DNA of 40,029 nt from Caldisericota bacterium (GTDB lineage Bacteria > Caldisericota > Caldisericia > UBA6126). The notes under the pieces are model-generated. The model was not told the origin of the DNA. It did not search any database and saw only the letters and a list, made by a program, of their open reading frames with translations. Both the position numbers and the translations under genes were made by a program. Shown here in pieces: positions 1 through 13,147 of this stretch (its first letter is position 1; every line of letters starts with the position of its first letter). Location of the stretch: contig PXBT01000218.1 of assembly GCA_003566815.1 (NCBI GenBank), forward strand, positions 1 through 40,029, read 5' to 3'.

Positions 1-1166
1 CATCCTCCTGAAGGTCCTCCCATCTGAACCGCTTTGGCTTTTTTATTGTCAAGAATGCCTCCGCCAATATCATAGATAACCTCACGCAAAGTAAGTCCCA
101 TGGGGATTTCCACCAGGCCACCCTTTTTAATTTTTCCTGCCAGAGCAAACACTTTGGTCCCCTTGCTCTTTTCAGTTCCCATAGCAGCAAAAGCAGATCC
201 TCCGTTAAGATAAATCCAGGGGATATTAGCAAGAGTTTCTACATTATTTATATTCGTGGGCTTGTTCCAAAAGCCTTTTTGGGCTGGAAAAGGAGGCTTG
301 AGTCGAGGCATTCCTCGTTGACCTTCCAAAGATGCAATGAGAGCAGTTTCTTCCCCGCACACAAATGCTCCAGCTCCCGCCTTGATCCAGACATCAAAAT
401 CAAACCCGGAGTTAAAAATATTTTTTCCCAATATTCCTTTGGATCGAGCTTGATCGATAGCTATTTCAAGACGCTTGATAGCCAGAGGATACTCTGCGCG
501 GACATAAAAAATACCTTCACTTGCTCCAATAGCATATCCTGCAATCATCATCCCCTCAATAACACTGTGGGGATCTCCTTCCAGTATGCTTCGATCCATA
601 AAAGCGCCGGGATCACCTTCGTCGCCATTGCAAACAATATATTTTGGCTTTTCTTGTTGACGATTTGCTGCATTCCACTTGAACCAGGTAGGAAATCCTG
701 CGCCTCCTCTTCCTCTGAGTCCAGAAATTTTGATCTCCTCAATGACTTCAATGGGACTCATCTGGTTCAGGCATTTTTTGATAGCCTCATAGCCTTCTCT
801 TTTTAGGTAGTCTTCAATATTTTCAGGATTAATTTCTCCTGCATTTCGCAATGCAACTTTTTTTTGCTTTTGCTGAGCTTGCATATCTTCATGGCTGATT
901 TTTTGAGCTGTTGAAGGGTCTTGATTCTTCAAGGCATAGTCAACAATTTCTTTAGCCCACTCAGGTTGAACCTGCACAAAAGTTACTTTTTCCCCCTTAT
1001 CGGTATATACATCAACAACAGGCTCTAAATAGCAGGTGCCGCAGCACCCTGTGGTTTCAACCGTCAGAGAGCTTTTTTCATGTTGCAATTCCTGATTTAA
1101 AGCTTCTTTTACTTTATGTGCGCCTGCAGCTATACCGCAACTTCCCTGGCCTACGACGATTTTCAT
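1..1166 (-). CDS. NuoF/HndC-like NADH (or NADP-reducing hydrogenase) flavin subunit with N-terminal thioredoxin-like [2Fe-2S] domain; partial, continues past left edge
   Basis: Not in the ORF track because it is open at the edge. I translated the minus strand from ATG at 1166: MKIVVGQGSCGIAAGAHKVKEAL...VETTGCCGTCYLEPVVDVY (2Fe-2S Trx-like), then ISGLRGRGGAGFPTWFKW...YIVCNGDEGDPGAFMDR...AGAFVCGEETALIASLEGQRGMPRLKPPFPAQKGFWNKPTNINNVETLANIP. The start overlaps the upstream nuoE stop (TAATG). Confidence 0.95.
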   Translation of the reverse strand, partial: MKIVVGQGSCGIAAGAHKVKEALNQELQHEKSSLTVETTGCCGTCYLEPVVDVYTDKGEKVTFVQVQPEWAKEIVDYALKNQDPSTAQKISHEDMQAQQKQKKVALRNAGEINPENIEDYLKREGYEAIKKCLNQMSPIEVIEEIKISGLRGRGGAGFPTWFKWNAANRQQEKPKYIVCNGDEGDPGAFMDRSILEGDPHSVIEGMMIAGYAIGASEGIFYVRAEYPLAIKRLEIAIDQARSKGILGKNIFNSGFDFDVWIKAGAGAFVCGEETALIASLEGQRGMPRLKPPFPAQKGFWNKPTNINNVETLANIPWIYLNGGSAFAAMGTEKSKGTKVFALAGKIKKGGLVEIPMGLTLREVIYDIGGGILDNKKAKAVQMGGPSGG

Positions 1167-1714
1167 TATGCAGCCTCCTCTACCTGTTGCTGGTCATTTT
1201 TTCTGATCTCTTTTAATATTTTTCTGGTTTTCTCAGGAGTCAGTTTGGCATAGGTCTCTCCATTGATCATCATTACAGGCGAAAGACTGCAGCAGCCCAG
1301 ACAAGCTACATTATTAAGCGTAAACAGTCCATCAGTTGTAGTTTCTCCGTCAGCTATCTTCAGCTCGTCGCAAATAGCTTCTTCAATATCTTTGGCGCCA
1401 TTCACATGGCAAGCTGTACCCATGCATAACATAATGAGATGTTTTCCTATAGGATTCAAGCGGAATTGAGTATAAAAAGTGGCTACTCCATAAATTACAG
1501 GAGCTTTGATGCCTGTTTCCTCTGCAATGTAATCCAAAACAGACAAGGGGAGGTAGCCATAAACCTCTTGTGCTTGCTGAAGAATAGAAATCAAACTGCC
1601 TGCTTTATGCTTATATTTTTCAAAAATAGGGTCCAATAAAGAAAGGTCGCTGGAATTCTCAAAACCTTCTTTTTGTGAGCTTGCTGTACTTGAACATTCA
1701 CAACATTGTTTCAT
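1166..1714 (-). CDS. NuoE/HndA-like [2Fe-2S] thioredoxin-fold subunit
   Basis: ORF track 182 aa; CMGTACHVNGAKDIEEAI...VACLGCCSLSPVMMING is the NuoE Cys pattern; RBS AAGGAGTAAATATG. Confidence 0.93.
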   Translation of the reverse strand: MKQCCECSSTASSQKEGFENSSDLSLLDPIFEKYKHKAGSLISILQQAQEVYGYLPLSVLDYIAEETGIKAPVIYGVATFYTQFRLNPIGKHLIMLCMGTACHVNGAKDIEEAICDELKIADGETTTDGLFTLNNVACLGCCSLSPVMMINGETYAKLTPEKTRKILKEIRKNDQQQVEEAA

Positions 1715-1740
1715 ATTTACTCCTTATTGAAAAAATAATC

Positions 1741-1774
1741 TAAAAATAAAAATCCCCAACCAAACAAGGTTGGG
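1741..1774 (-). terminator. Rho-independent terminator/attenuator between the 26-aa ORF and nuoE
   Basis: Minus strand CCCAACC-TTGTTT-GGTTGGG followed by GATTTTTATTTTTA; perfect 7-bp stem plus T-rich tail. Confidence 0.75.
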
Positions 1775-1777
1775 TAA

Positions 1778-1858
1778 TTAGTTATACCTTTCGTGAAACT
1801 CTTCCGGATAGTTTCGGATAAGCTTTTTGACTACTTCTTCCGAACGATTTTTATACAT
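1778..1858 (-). CDS. 26-aa leader/small protein MYKNRSEEVVKKLIRNYPEEFHERYN
   Basis: Minus strand ATG at 1858-1856 preceded by TTTGGAGGTTTT (strong SD), stop TAA at 1780-1778, hairpin terminator immediately downstream, promoter-like sequence upstream. Confidence 0.55.
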   Translation of the reverse strand: MYKNRSEEVVKKLIRNYPEEFHERYN

Positions 1859-1895
1859 AAAACCTCCAAAGAATAGATAGCTCCGCCTACTTTTT

Positions 1896-1923
1896 ATTAT
1901 ATAAAGGTACTTTTATTTTCCAA
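1896..1923 (-). promoter_or_regulatory. Putative sigma70-type promoter for the 26-aa ORF and nuoEF operon
   Basis: Minus strand TTGGAA (1923-1918), 16-nt spacer, TATAAT (1901-1896). Confidence 0.5.
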
Positions 1924-2027
1924 TTTTTTTGAGCATAAATAATGAATCATATCAAAGAATTGTTCATAATTTGAAGTATTTTTTGCACCTTAATTTTGCT
2001 ATTTTTTTTGTGTTTGTGGGAGTTTTT

Positions 2028-2055
2028 TTGACAAGCAATTCTTTTATATTAAACT
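2028..2055 (+). promoter_or_regulatory. Putative sigma70-type promoter upstream of the first gdh
   Basis: TTGACA (2028-2033), 16-nt spacer, TAAACT (2050-2055). Confidence 0.4.
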
Positions 2056-2125
2056 TCCAATTGGTATGGAAAAAAGTACCGAAAATAAAGTAATAATAAT
2101 AATTTGTAGGAGGATAGATTTAAAA

Positions 2126-3412
2126 ATGACAGACAAACCTTTTAATCCTTTCAAAATGGCTCAACAGCAATTTGACAGTGTTGCTGAAAAACTGGGCCTG
2201 GACGAAAGCACTCGCGAACTCCTTCGCAACCCTCTTCGGGAGTATCATTTTCTTATCCCCGTAAAAATGGATGACGGGTCAGTCAAAGTTTTTCAGGGAT
2301 TCCGAGTTCAGCACAACGATGCCAGAGGTCCATGCAAAGGCGGAACCCGTTTTCACCCTCATGAAACAGCTGACACTGTTAAAGCTCTGGCCACCTGGAT
2401 GACCTGGAAATGCGCTGTGGTTGATATCCCTTTGGGTGGAGGCAAGGGTGGAGTAGTTTGCGATCCCCATCACCTTTCTGAAAGAGAGCAGGAAGGAATC
2501 TGCCGTGGCTGGATTCGTCAAATTGCTCGCAACATTGGTCCTGTGCAGGATGTTCCTGCACCCGATGTGATGACCAGTCCACAGCATATGCTCTGGATGA
2601 TGGATGAGTATGAAGCCATTCATAATGGTAGATATCCTGGCGTCATCACAGGCAAACCTGTAGGCTCTGGTGGATCCCTTGGAAGAAAAGAGGCTACAGG
2701 ATATGGATTAATATATACTGTCCGAGAAGCCTTGCGAGAAATGGGCGTGGATATCAAAAAAACCACCGCTTCTTTCCAGGGTTTTGGCAATGTAGCTCAG
2801 TTTGCAGGCAAACTCTACACAGAATATGGCGGAACTATTATTGCGGTTTCCTGCTGGGATCAGGACGACCAAACCTCCTACACTTTCCGCAGAACTTCAG
2901 GTGTCCATGTTGAAGAACTTCTTACCATCACCAACCGCTTTGGCGGCATTGACAAAGAAAAAGCCAAAAATCTGGGTTATGAAGTCCTCAGTGGGGATGC
3001 ATGGATTGAACAGGAAGTCGACATCCTCCTTCCATGCGCACTTGAGAACCAGATCAATGCTAACACTGCACCCAATATCTCCAGCAAAGTGATTATGATT
3101 GGTGAAGGCGCAAATGGTCCCTCCACCCCCGAGGCAGATGAAATCATCAAGCAAAAAGGTATTTTTATGATTCCCGATTTCCTTGCCAATGCTGGTGGCG
3201 TCACTTGCAGTTATTTTGAACAAGTGCAATGCAACATGAACTATTTTTGGACCAAGGATGAAGTCCTCTCCAAGCTGGATACTAAAATGACCGAAGCTTT
3301 CCTTCAAGTGTCTGCTATGGCAAGAGAAAAGAAAGTCTATATGCGTGATGCAGCTTACCTGATTTCCATTCAGCGAGTAGCTCAGGCTTGCAAACTCAGA
3401 GGCTGGATTTAA
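2126..3412 (+). CDS. Glu/Leu/Phe/Val dehydrogenase family, glutamate dehydrogenase
   Basis: ORF starts at 2066, but AGGAGG lies just upstream of ATG 2126 (MTDKPFNPFKMAQQ). Motifs GPCKGGTRFHP, PLGGGKGGVVCDP, DVPAPDVMT, GFGNVAQFA, LPCALENQI, EGANGPSTPEAD. Confidence 0.95.
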   Translation: MTDKPFNPFKMAQQQFDSVAEKLGLDESTRELLRNPLREYHFLIPVKMDDGSVKVFQGFRVQHNDARGPCKGGTRFHPHETADTVKALATWMTWKCAVVDIPLGGGKGGVVCDPHHLSEREQEGICRGWIRQIARNIGPVQDVPAPDVMTSPQHMLWMMDEYEAIHNGRYPGVITGKPVGSGGSLGRKEATGYGLIYTVREALREMGVDIKKTTASFQGFGNVAQFAGKLYTEYGGTIIAVSCWDQDDQTSYTFRRTSGVHVEELLTITNRFGGIDKEKAKNLGYEVLSGDAWIEQEVDILLPCALENQINANTAPNISSKVIMIGEGANGPSTPEADEIIKQKGIFMIPDFLANAGGVTCSYFEQVQCNMNYFWTKDEVLSKLDTKMTEAFLQVSAMAREKKVYMRDAAYLISIQRVAQACKLRGWI

Positions 3413-3437
3413 GTAGCGCTTCCTAACAATCTTTACC

Positions 3438-3473
3438 AAAAAAAAGCGGGGACAATCACCCCGCTTTTTTTAT
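3438..3473. terminator. Bidirectional rho-independent terminator
   Basis: AAAAAAAGCGGGG-ACAATCA-CCCCGCTTTTTTT. Confidence 0.85.
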
Positions 3474-3532
3474 TCCAATAGAACTATGGATGAATTCTTC
3501 TCGTTTTATCTTGACAATGTGAACAATCTTGC

Positions 3533-3871
3533 TCAGTCAATAAATCGAAAATCCTTATAGTTATCAAGAATAAGATCAATCCCAGCTTCAAGTTCAGTAA
3601 TTCTTTTTTTCTGCTCTTCTTGAAAACTCTTTTCTTGTGATTCATATAAAGACTTATACCAATCAGTTTGCCAGGCTTTAACTTCTTTTCTTTTTTTATA
3701 AAGAGTGTGTAGTTCGCTTTTCAAATGATAATGTTTCGAAATTAAAACATTGTATTCATGATTAATTTGGTTTGCCATGCAACGATAAGTCACTGCAATG
3801 TGTATTGTGAATAAAACAGTAAGCAATAATACAACAACTATAATATATATTACAGTTCTTTTAATCATCAT
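3533..3871 (-). CDS. Small single-pass membrane protein with coiled-coil-like region, unknown function
   Basis: ORF 3533..3931 trimmed to ATG at 3871 behind AGAAGGGGTC; MMIKRTVIYIIVVVLLLTVLFTIHIAVTYR, then a charged helical tail. Confidence 0.55.
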   Translation of the reverse strand: MMIKRTVIYIIVVVLLLTVLFTIHIAVTYRCMANQINHEYNVLISKHYHLKSELHTLYKKRKEVKAWQTDWYKSLYESQEKSFQEEQKKRITELEAGIDLILDNYKDFRFID

Positions 3872-3928
3872 AGTATGACCCCTTCTCAAAAAATTATTTT
3901 TTATTTTAAACCAAACATCTGTATGATA

Positions 3929-3956
3929 CAATGGGGACTGTCCCTAATGTGTCAAA
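3929..3956. repeat. Short REP-like palindromic sequence
   Basis: CAATGGGGACTGTCCCTAATGTGTCAAA containing the near-perfect palindrome GGGAC-TGTCCC; single copy in this window. Confidence 0.3.
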
Positions 3957-4081
3957 CGGGTGTTTGGAATAAAACATGCTGAAATCCTTGTAATTTTTGG
4001 TTTTTTTGTAATCTTTTTTATTAAGATGAATGATTATGATACATGCAAGAGGCTGATGGATATGCATCAGTGGAGAGCAAG

Positions 4082-7058
4082 ATGAGCCAGACTTCAAACC
4101 ATTCTTTTGATGATATTTATACTGAAAAGTTTAAAAAATTAACCCCGCGGGTTATTCGAGAGGTTTTACTCGTTGCCAGTTTATACGACTCCTTTCTGTT
4201 GGAAGAGGATGGTCGTCTGGTGGATCTTCTTTTTCAGTCCTATTCCCAGAAAGGATATGGCTTTATTCCTGTTATCACCCGAGTAAACAGCTTTGAAGAA
4301 GCAGTAGAAAAACTTAAAGAAAGCAACTATCAGCTCATTATTGCAGTATTAAGAAAAAAAGACCAACATTTTGCAAGCCTGATTGGCGACATAAGAAAAG
4401 ATTATCCGCAAATACCTTTGGTGGGGCTTGCTTTTCACCAGGAAGACCTTGCTCCCTTCGGCGGAATTGAAGACAAAACCTTGATAGATCAGGCATTTTT
4501 ATGGCAGGGTGAAGGCAAAATCCTCCTCGGCATCATCCAGTATGTAGAGGATAAAATCAATGCTTTACATGATATCCAGCTTTTAAGTGTTCCTTGCTTG
4601 TTGCTCGTTGAAGACTCGGTTTCATTTTATTCCTCCTATTTCCATGTCATCGATGAAGCACTCTGGACTCAAATGGCTGCATCTTTCAGAGAAGATACCC
4701 CCTATATGACTCGAATACTCAGGTTGAAAGCACGACCAAAAATTCTCCTTGCCAATACATTTGAAGAAGGCATAGAATGTTATAAGCACTACAAACATCA
4801 CCTGATTGGCATTATCACCGATATCTGCTACCAAAGGTCAGGCAAGCTGGATCCCAAAGCAGGCATAGATTTTGCACAGATGTTCAGATTATCATTTCCA
4901 GATCTCCCCCTGGTCATCCAATCCAGTCAAAATGATGCTCAAGGCTTTGCGGATGAAATTGGGGCAGGATTTCTTGATAAAAACTCCAATACATTAATTA
5001 GTGATTTTAAAAAAATGCTCAATCAATATTTTGGTTTTGGCGAACTGGTCTTTCAAGCTTCAGAGGGAAAAGAAATTGCTCGCACCAATACAGTGGAAGG
5101 ATTGCTCAGCATTATGGATACTCTTCCTGCCGAAATCCTTCGAAAACAATATGATGGAAATGCCCTTAAAAGATGGCTTTGGGTTCGGGCTGAGTTTGAG
5201 CTGGCAGACCTTTTGTATGCAGATGATTTAAAAAAAGAAAAGCAACTTCATTTCTTTCGGCAAAAAGTCAAAGACACCATACAAGATTATTTGCACAATT
5301 CGAGACTGGGCACTTTGATACCTTTCAGCCGCAGAAGCAGTTACAGCTATTGGCATATCTCCAAGCTGGGAGAAGGATCCATTGGAGGTAAAGCTCGGGG
5401 ATTGGTCTTTATGGACAAAGCCCTGTCGCGATTCTTCCCAAAAGAAAGGTATCCTCAGTTTCAAGTGTCAATTCCTCGTACTTTAATTTTGGGCACTGAT
5501 ATTTTTGATGACTTTATCAAAAAAAATAATCTCTGGCCTTTCTGTGTAAATGAATCTTCCGACATGCAAATTGCTCATGCATTTTTAAAAGCAGAGCTCC
5601 CTGCAACAGTAATTGGAGATTTAAGAGACCTTGTGATTCACACGCGTAATCCTCTTGCGGTACGATCTTCAAGTTTGCTCGAAGATGCATTGTATCAACC
5701 TTTTGCAGGAATATATGCCACTAAAATGCTTCCCAACAATCAAGTGGATGTAAGTGGAAGATTTCAGCAGATAACCAATGCTATCAAATTGGTCTATGCC
5801 TCAGTGTACTTCAAGCAGGCAAAAAATTACATCGAAAGCACACATCATCGCATAGAGGAAGAAAAAATGGCGGTCATTATCCAGGAAGTCGTTGGAAGAG
5901 CCTGGGGTAATCATTTTTACCCCGTAATTTCTGGAGTTGCTCGATCCTACAACTACTACCCAACAGGCTATGGCAAGCCAGAAGATGGGGTGGCGCATTT
6001 AGCTTTTGGGCTTGGAAAAACTATTGTGGATGGAGGCACCAGCCTTCGCTTTGCTCCAAAATATCCCAAAATTATTCCACAATTCAACACCATTAATGAT
6101 ATGCTTAAAAACACCCAAAAAAATTTCTTTGCCATCAATATGAAGCCTATTTTCACCAAAGCCACTTCAGATGAAAACGAATATCTCCTAAACCTTGGGC
6201 TCAAAGAAGCTGAGCTTGATGGGTCTTTGGCAACCGTAGCCTCAACCTATTCATACCAACATGAACGCATTTTTGAGAACTTGCATGCCAAGGGACCTCG
6301 CATTATCACCTTTTCTTCTATTCTAAAATATGAACTCTTTCCTTTAGCGCCATTGCTGGAAGATCTGTTGAAGTTATGCGAAAGCAGTATGGGTAGTCCT
6401 GTAGAGATTGAATTTGCCTTGGACTACAACACGGAAAAAACAAATCATATTCATTTTGGTTTTTTGCAAGTCCGCCCCATGGTTTCAGCAGCAAGCTTTC
6501 ATTCCATCGATCTATCGTCTTTCCGCCGTGAAGATGCCCTTTGTTATAGCGATCAAGTGCTCGGCAATGGAATTATCAATGATATCCAACATATCGTTTA
6601 TGTAAATCCAGCTATTTTTGATGCGAGCAAAACGCGCGAAATAGCATTGGAAGTTGAAAAGATTAACGATTTCCTAAAAACCAATACCTCAAAATATTTG
6701 CTGATAGGTCCTGGTCGATGGGGCAGTTCTGACCCCTGGCTGGGAATACCCGTGCAATGGGGTCAGATTAGTGAAAGCAGGGCTATTATTGAAGCTAATC
6801 TTGAAAATATGATGGTGGATCCATCCCAGGGTTCACACTTTTTTCAAAATATTACTTCATTAGGCATTGGATATTTTACTGTCCCTTATAAAAATTCAGA
6901 ATCATTCATTGATTGGGACTGGCTATTGTCACGGAATATTCAAAAAAAATTAACTTATGTAACATGTGTGAAACTCGATCAACCCATGAGCATTCAAATG
7001 GATGGAAAAAACACCAAAGGCATCATTTTAAAAAGCTCTATTGAAAGGCAGGATAAAT

Positions 7059-7081
<23 letters not shown>
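4082..7081 (+). CDS. PEP/pyruvate-binding (PPDK_N, ATP-grasp) domain protein with N-terminal receiver-like domains
   Basis: Start at ATG 4082 (GGAGAGCAAG upstream) rather than 4043. LLLVEDS...LIGIITD...VIQSS...GFLDK receiver-like signature; GEGSIGGKARGL, PLAVRSSSLLEDALYQPFAGIY, MAVIIQEVVGR, PVEIEFALDYN...FLQVRPM; C-terminal LLIGPGRWGSSDPWLG and QGSHFFQNI. Confidence 0.85.
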
Positions 7082-10819
<3,738 letters not shown>

Positions 10820-10849
10820 GTTTTAGTACAAGATTTTAATCATCTATTT

Positions 10850-10880
10850 AACCCCTTGTCTTTTGGCAAGGGGTTTTTTC
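10850..10880 (+). terminator. Rho-independent terminator after gdhA
   Basis: AACCCCTTG-TCTTTTGG-CAAGGGGTTTTTTC. Confidence 0.85.
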
Positions 10881-10985
10881 TTTTTTATAAAGGTTTTTTT
10901 CTTTTTTAATAGGGATTTTAAAAAGTTTTTTTTTGTTATAATTGACTTAAGAAATGCTTTGAAAAAATAATTTTAGGAGGAACAT

Positions 10986-12119
10986 ATGCGTAGATCTATT
11001 TTGTTAACACCGGGACCCACTCAGGTACCCGAAGAGGTTTTAGTTGCAGGTGCATTACCCATCATGCATCATCGCACTCCCCAGTTTGAGGCCATTTTTG
11101 AGGAAGCTACCAAGGGTCTACAGTATATTTATCAAACCCAAAACCCTGTGGTTATTTTTGCTTCATCAGGCACTGGAGCTATGGAATCTTCCATAGTCAA
11201 CCTGCTCTCTCCTGGCGATAAAGTGATCGTCATTGTCGGCGGAAAATTTGGTGAACGCTGGGCCAACCTTGCCAAAGCCTATCAATTAAACACCATTCAG
11301 CTTGATATCGATTGGGATACTGTTATCGATCCCCAACGCATCAAACAGCTTCTTGAAGAGCAACCTGATATTAAAGCCATTTTTACAACCCTCTCTGAAA
11401 CTTCTACCGGTGGAGTTACTGATATTAAAGCTCTGGGAGAAATCACCAAAAATACCCCTACATCTCTTGTTGTTGACGCAGTTTCTGGATTGGGAGTCGT
11501 TGAGCTCAGATCTGATGAATGGGGAGTGGACGTAGTGGTTTCTGGTTCGCAAAAAGGCCTGATGCTGCCCCCTGGTCTTGCTTTTGCAAGTATTAATGAA
11601 AAAGCAAGAAAAATGATGGAAGAATCAAAACTGCCCAAATTCTATTTTGACTGGAAAAAAGCCCTTAAGAGCTTGGAAAAAAATACCACCCCATGGACCC
11701 CGGGTATCAGCCTGATTATCCAACTCAATGAAGCAATAAAATTGATTAAAGAAGAAGGCCTGGAAAATGTATGGGCAAGGCATATACGCCTTTCCAATGC
11801 TATTCGCAAAGGCATGGAAGCTATTGGTCTGAAAATTTTTAATAAAGCCACGGGAAGTGCTTGCTGCGCAGTGCTCTGCCCTGAAGGAATCAATGGGGAC
11901 AAGCTGGTCAAGCTTTGCCGCGACAAATACAAAGTAACCCTCACTGGCGGGCAGGACCAGATCAAAGGTAAAGTATTCCGTATGTCCACTATGGGCAATG
12001 TGAATGACAATGATGTAGTCCTTGGTGTCTCAGTAGTTGAGCGTGCTTTAATGGAAATGGGACATCAATTTGAAAAAGGTAAAGCCGTAGCTGCTGCCCT
12101 TGAAGCATTAAGTTCTTAA
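10986..12119 (+). CDS. Class V aminotransferase (serine-pyruvate/alanine-glyoxylate aminotransferase-like)
   Basis: LLTPGPTQVPEEVL...MHHRTPQFEAIF...ASSGTGAMESSIVNLLSPGDKVIVI...VDAVSGLG...VVSGSQKGLMLPPGL (PLP Lys); RBS TAGGAGGAACAT. Confidence 0.9.
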   Translation: MRRSILLTPGPTQVPEEVLVAGALPIMHHRTPQFEAIFEEATKGLQYIYQTQNPVVIFASSGTGAMESSIVNLLSPGDKVIVIVGGKFGERWANLAKAYQLNTIQLDIDWDTVIDPQRIKQLLEEQPDIKAIFTTLSETSTGGVTDIKALGEITKNTPTSLVVDAVSGLGVVELRSDEWGVDVVVSGSQKGLMLPPGLAFASINEKARKMMEESKLPKFYFDWKKALKSLEKNTTPWTPGISLIIQLNEAIKLIKEEGLENVWARHIRLSNAIRKGMEAIGLKIFNKATGSACCAVLCPEGINGDKLVKLCRDKYKVTLTGGQDQIKGKVFRMSTMGNVNDNDVVLGVSVVERALMEMGHQFEKGKAVAAALEALSS

Positions 12120-12139
12120 TCAAAAAAAGGAGGAATATG

Positions 12140-13054
12140 ATGTATAAAGTTTTAATTGCTGACCCAATATCAAATGAAGGTTTGGAGCTATTGAAAAACA
12201 ACCCCAAACTGGAAGTGATTGAAAAAACCTCTATCACTCCTGAAGAACTTACTGCGGAAATTGGCGAATACCATGCCCTGGTTGTTCGATCTCGCACCAA
12301 AGTTACCGCAGATCAAATCGCAAAAGCCAATCAAATGAAGTTAATTGTTCGAGGTGGAGTAGGTACCGATAATATTGACAAAAAAGCAGCAGCAGAAAAA
12401 GGCATAAAAGTAATGAACACTCCCAAAGCTTCTTCTATTTCTGTGGCTGAATTAGTCTTGGGAATGATGCTATCTGGTGTAAGAAATTTGACAGATGCCA
12501 CCCAATCCATGAAATCGGGCAAATGGGAAAAGAAAGCTTTTAAGGGCAAAGAACTTTATGGCAAGACATTAGGCATTCTTGGCGTAGGAAATATTGGCAA
12601 AGAAATTGCCAATCGCTCCATTGCCTTTGGCATGAAAGTTCTCGCCTTTGATCCCTATGCAAAAGAAGCCCCTGCAGGCATCGAGATGGTTGATCTAAAC
12701 AAAGTTTTGCAAGAATCTGACATTATTTCCGTCAACTGTCCAAAAACAGAAGAAACAAAAAATATAATTAATAAGGGTAATATTAATCAACTCAAAAAAG
12801 GAGTAGGTATCATCAACTGCTCCCGCGGTGGCATCATTGAAGAATCTGCTCTCATTGAAGCTCTCGACCAGGACCATGTGTCTTTTATTGGGTTGGATGT
12901 CTATGAAAAAGAGCCCCCTGAAAATACTCACCCCATAGCTCAAAAAGCTCATGTAACCCTTACTCCCCACATTGGAGCACAAACCGTGGAAGGTCAAAAT
13001 AGAGTTTCTGCTGAAGTAGCAGAAGTTATCAATACCTTCTTCAACCAAATGTAA
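12140..13054 (+). CDS. serA: D-3-phosphoglycerate dehydrogenase, short form without ACT domain
   Basis: GGVGTDNIDKKAAAEKGIKVMNTP, GKTLGILGVGNIGKEIA, INCSRGGIIEESAL, LDVYEKEPPENTHP, TPHIGAQT; ends at about 305 aa; RBS AAAGGAGGAAT. Confidence 0.9.
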   Translation: MYKVLIADPISNEGLELLKNNPKLEVIEKTSITPEELTAEIGEYHALVVRSRTKVTADQIAKANQMKLIVRGGVGTDNIDKKAAAEKGIKVMNTPKASSISVAELVLGMMLSGVRNLTDATQSMKSGKWEKKAFKGKELYGKTLGILGVGNIGKEIANRSIAFGMKVLAFDPYAKEAPAGIEMVDLNKVLQESDIISVNCPKTEETKNIINKGNINQLKKGVGIINCSRGGIIEESALIEALDQDHVSFIGLDVYEKEPPENTHPIAQKAHVTLTPHIGAQTVEGQNRVSAEVAEVINTFFNQM

Positions 13055-13074
13055 TTTTTCTATTCTTGCAAACC

Positions 13075-13109
13075 AAAAGGGCTGGATTCACCTCCAGCCC
13101 TTTTTTTAT
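13075..13109. terminator. Terminator between convergent serA and comM
   Basis: AAAAGGGCTGGA-TTCACC-TCCAGCCCTTTTTTT. Confidence 0.85.
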
Positions 13110-13147
13110 TAAACATAAATACTTTCTCGCTACATTGTTATGCTTCT

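Noticed and set aside
279-806. ORF 279..806 (+) and 548..751 (-)
   Set aside because: Alternative-frame readings over the partial hndC/nuoF-like gene on the minus strand, whose protein has clear family motifs.
2279-3439. Antisense ORFs 2279..2623, 2379..2582, 2897..3439, 2977..3204 and the sense-shadow 2802..3092
   Set aside because: Overlap the well-supported gdh; no RBS or recognisable motifs; typical shadow ORFs.
3486-3560. Small plus-strand ORF MDEFFSFYLDNVNNLAQSINRKSL
   Set aside because: No Shine-Dalgarno, overlaps the 3' end of the minus-strand membrane protein, no support beyond an open frame.
4043-4081. N-terminal extension of the 1012-aa ORF (MQEADGYASVESK)
   Set aside because: No RBS before 4043 whereas GGAGA precedes ATG 4082; the extension is probably untranslated.
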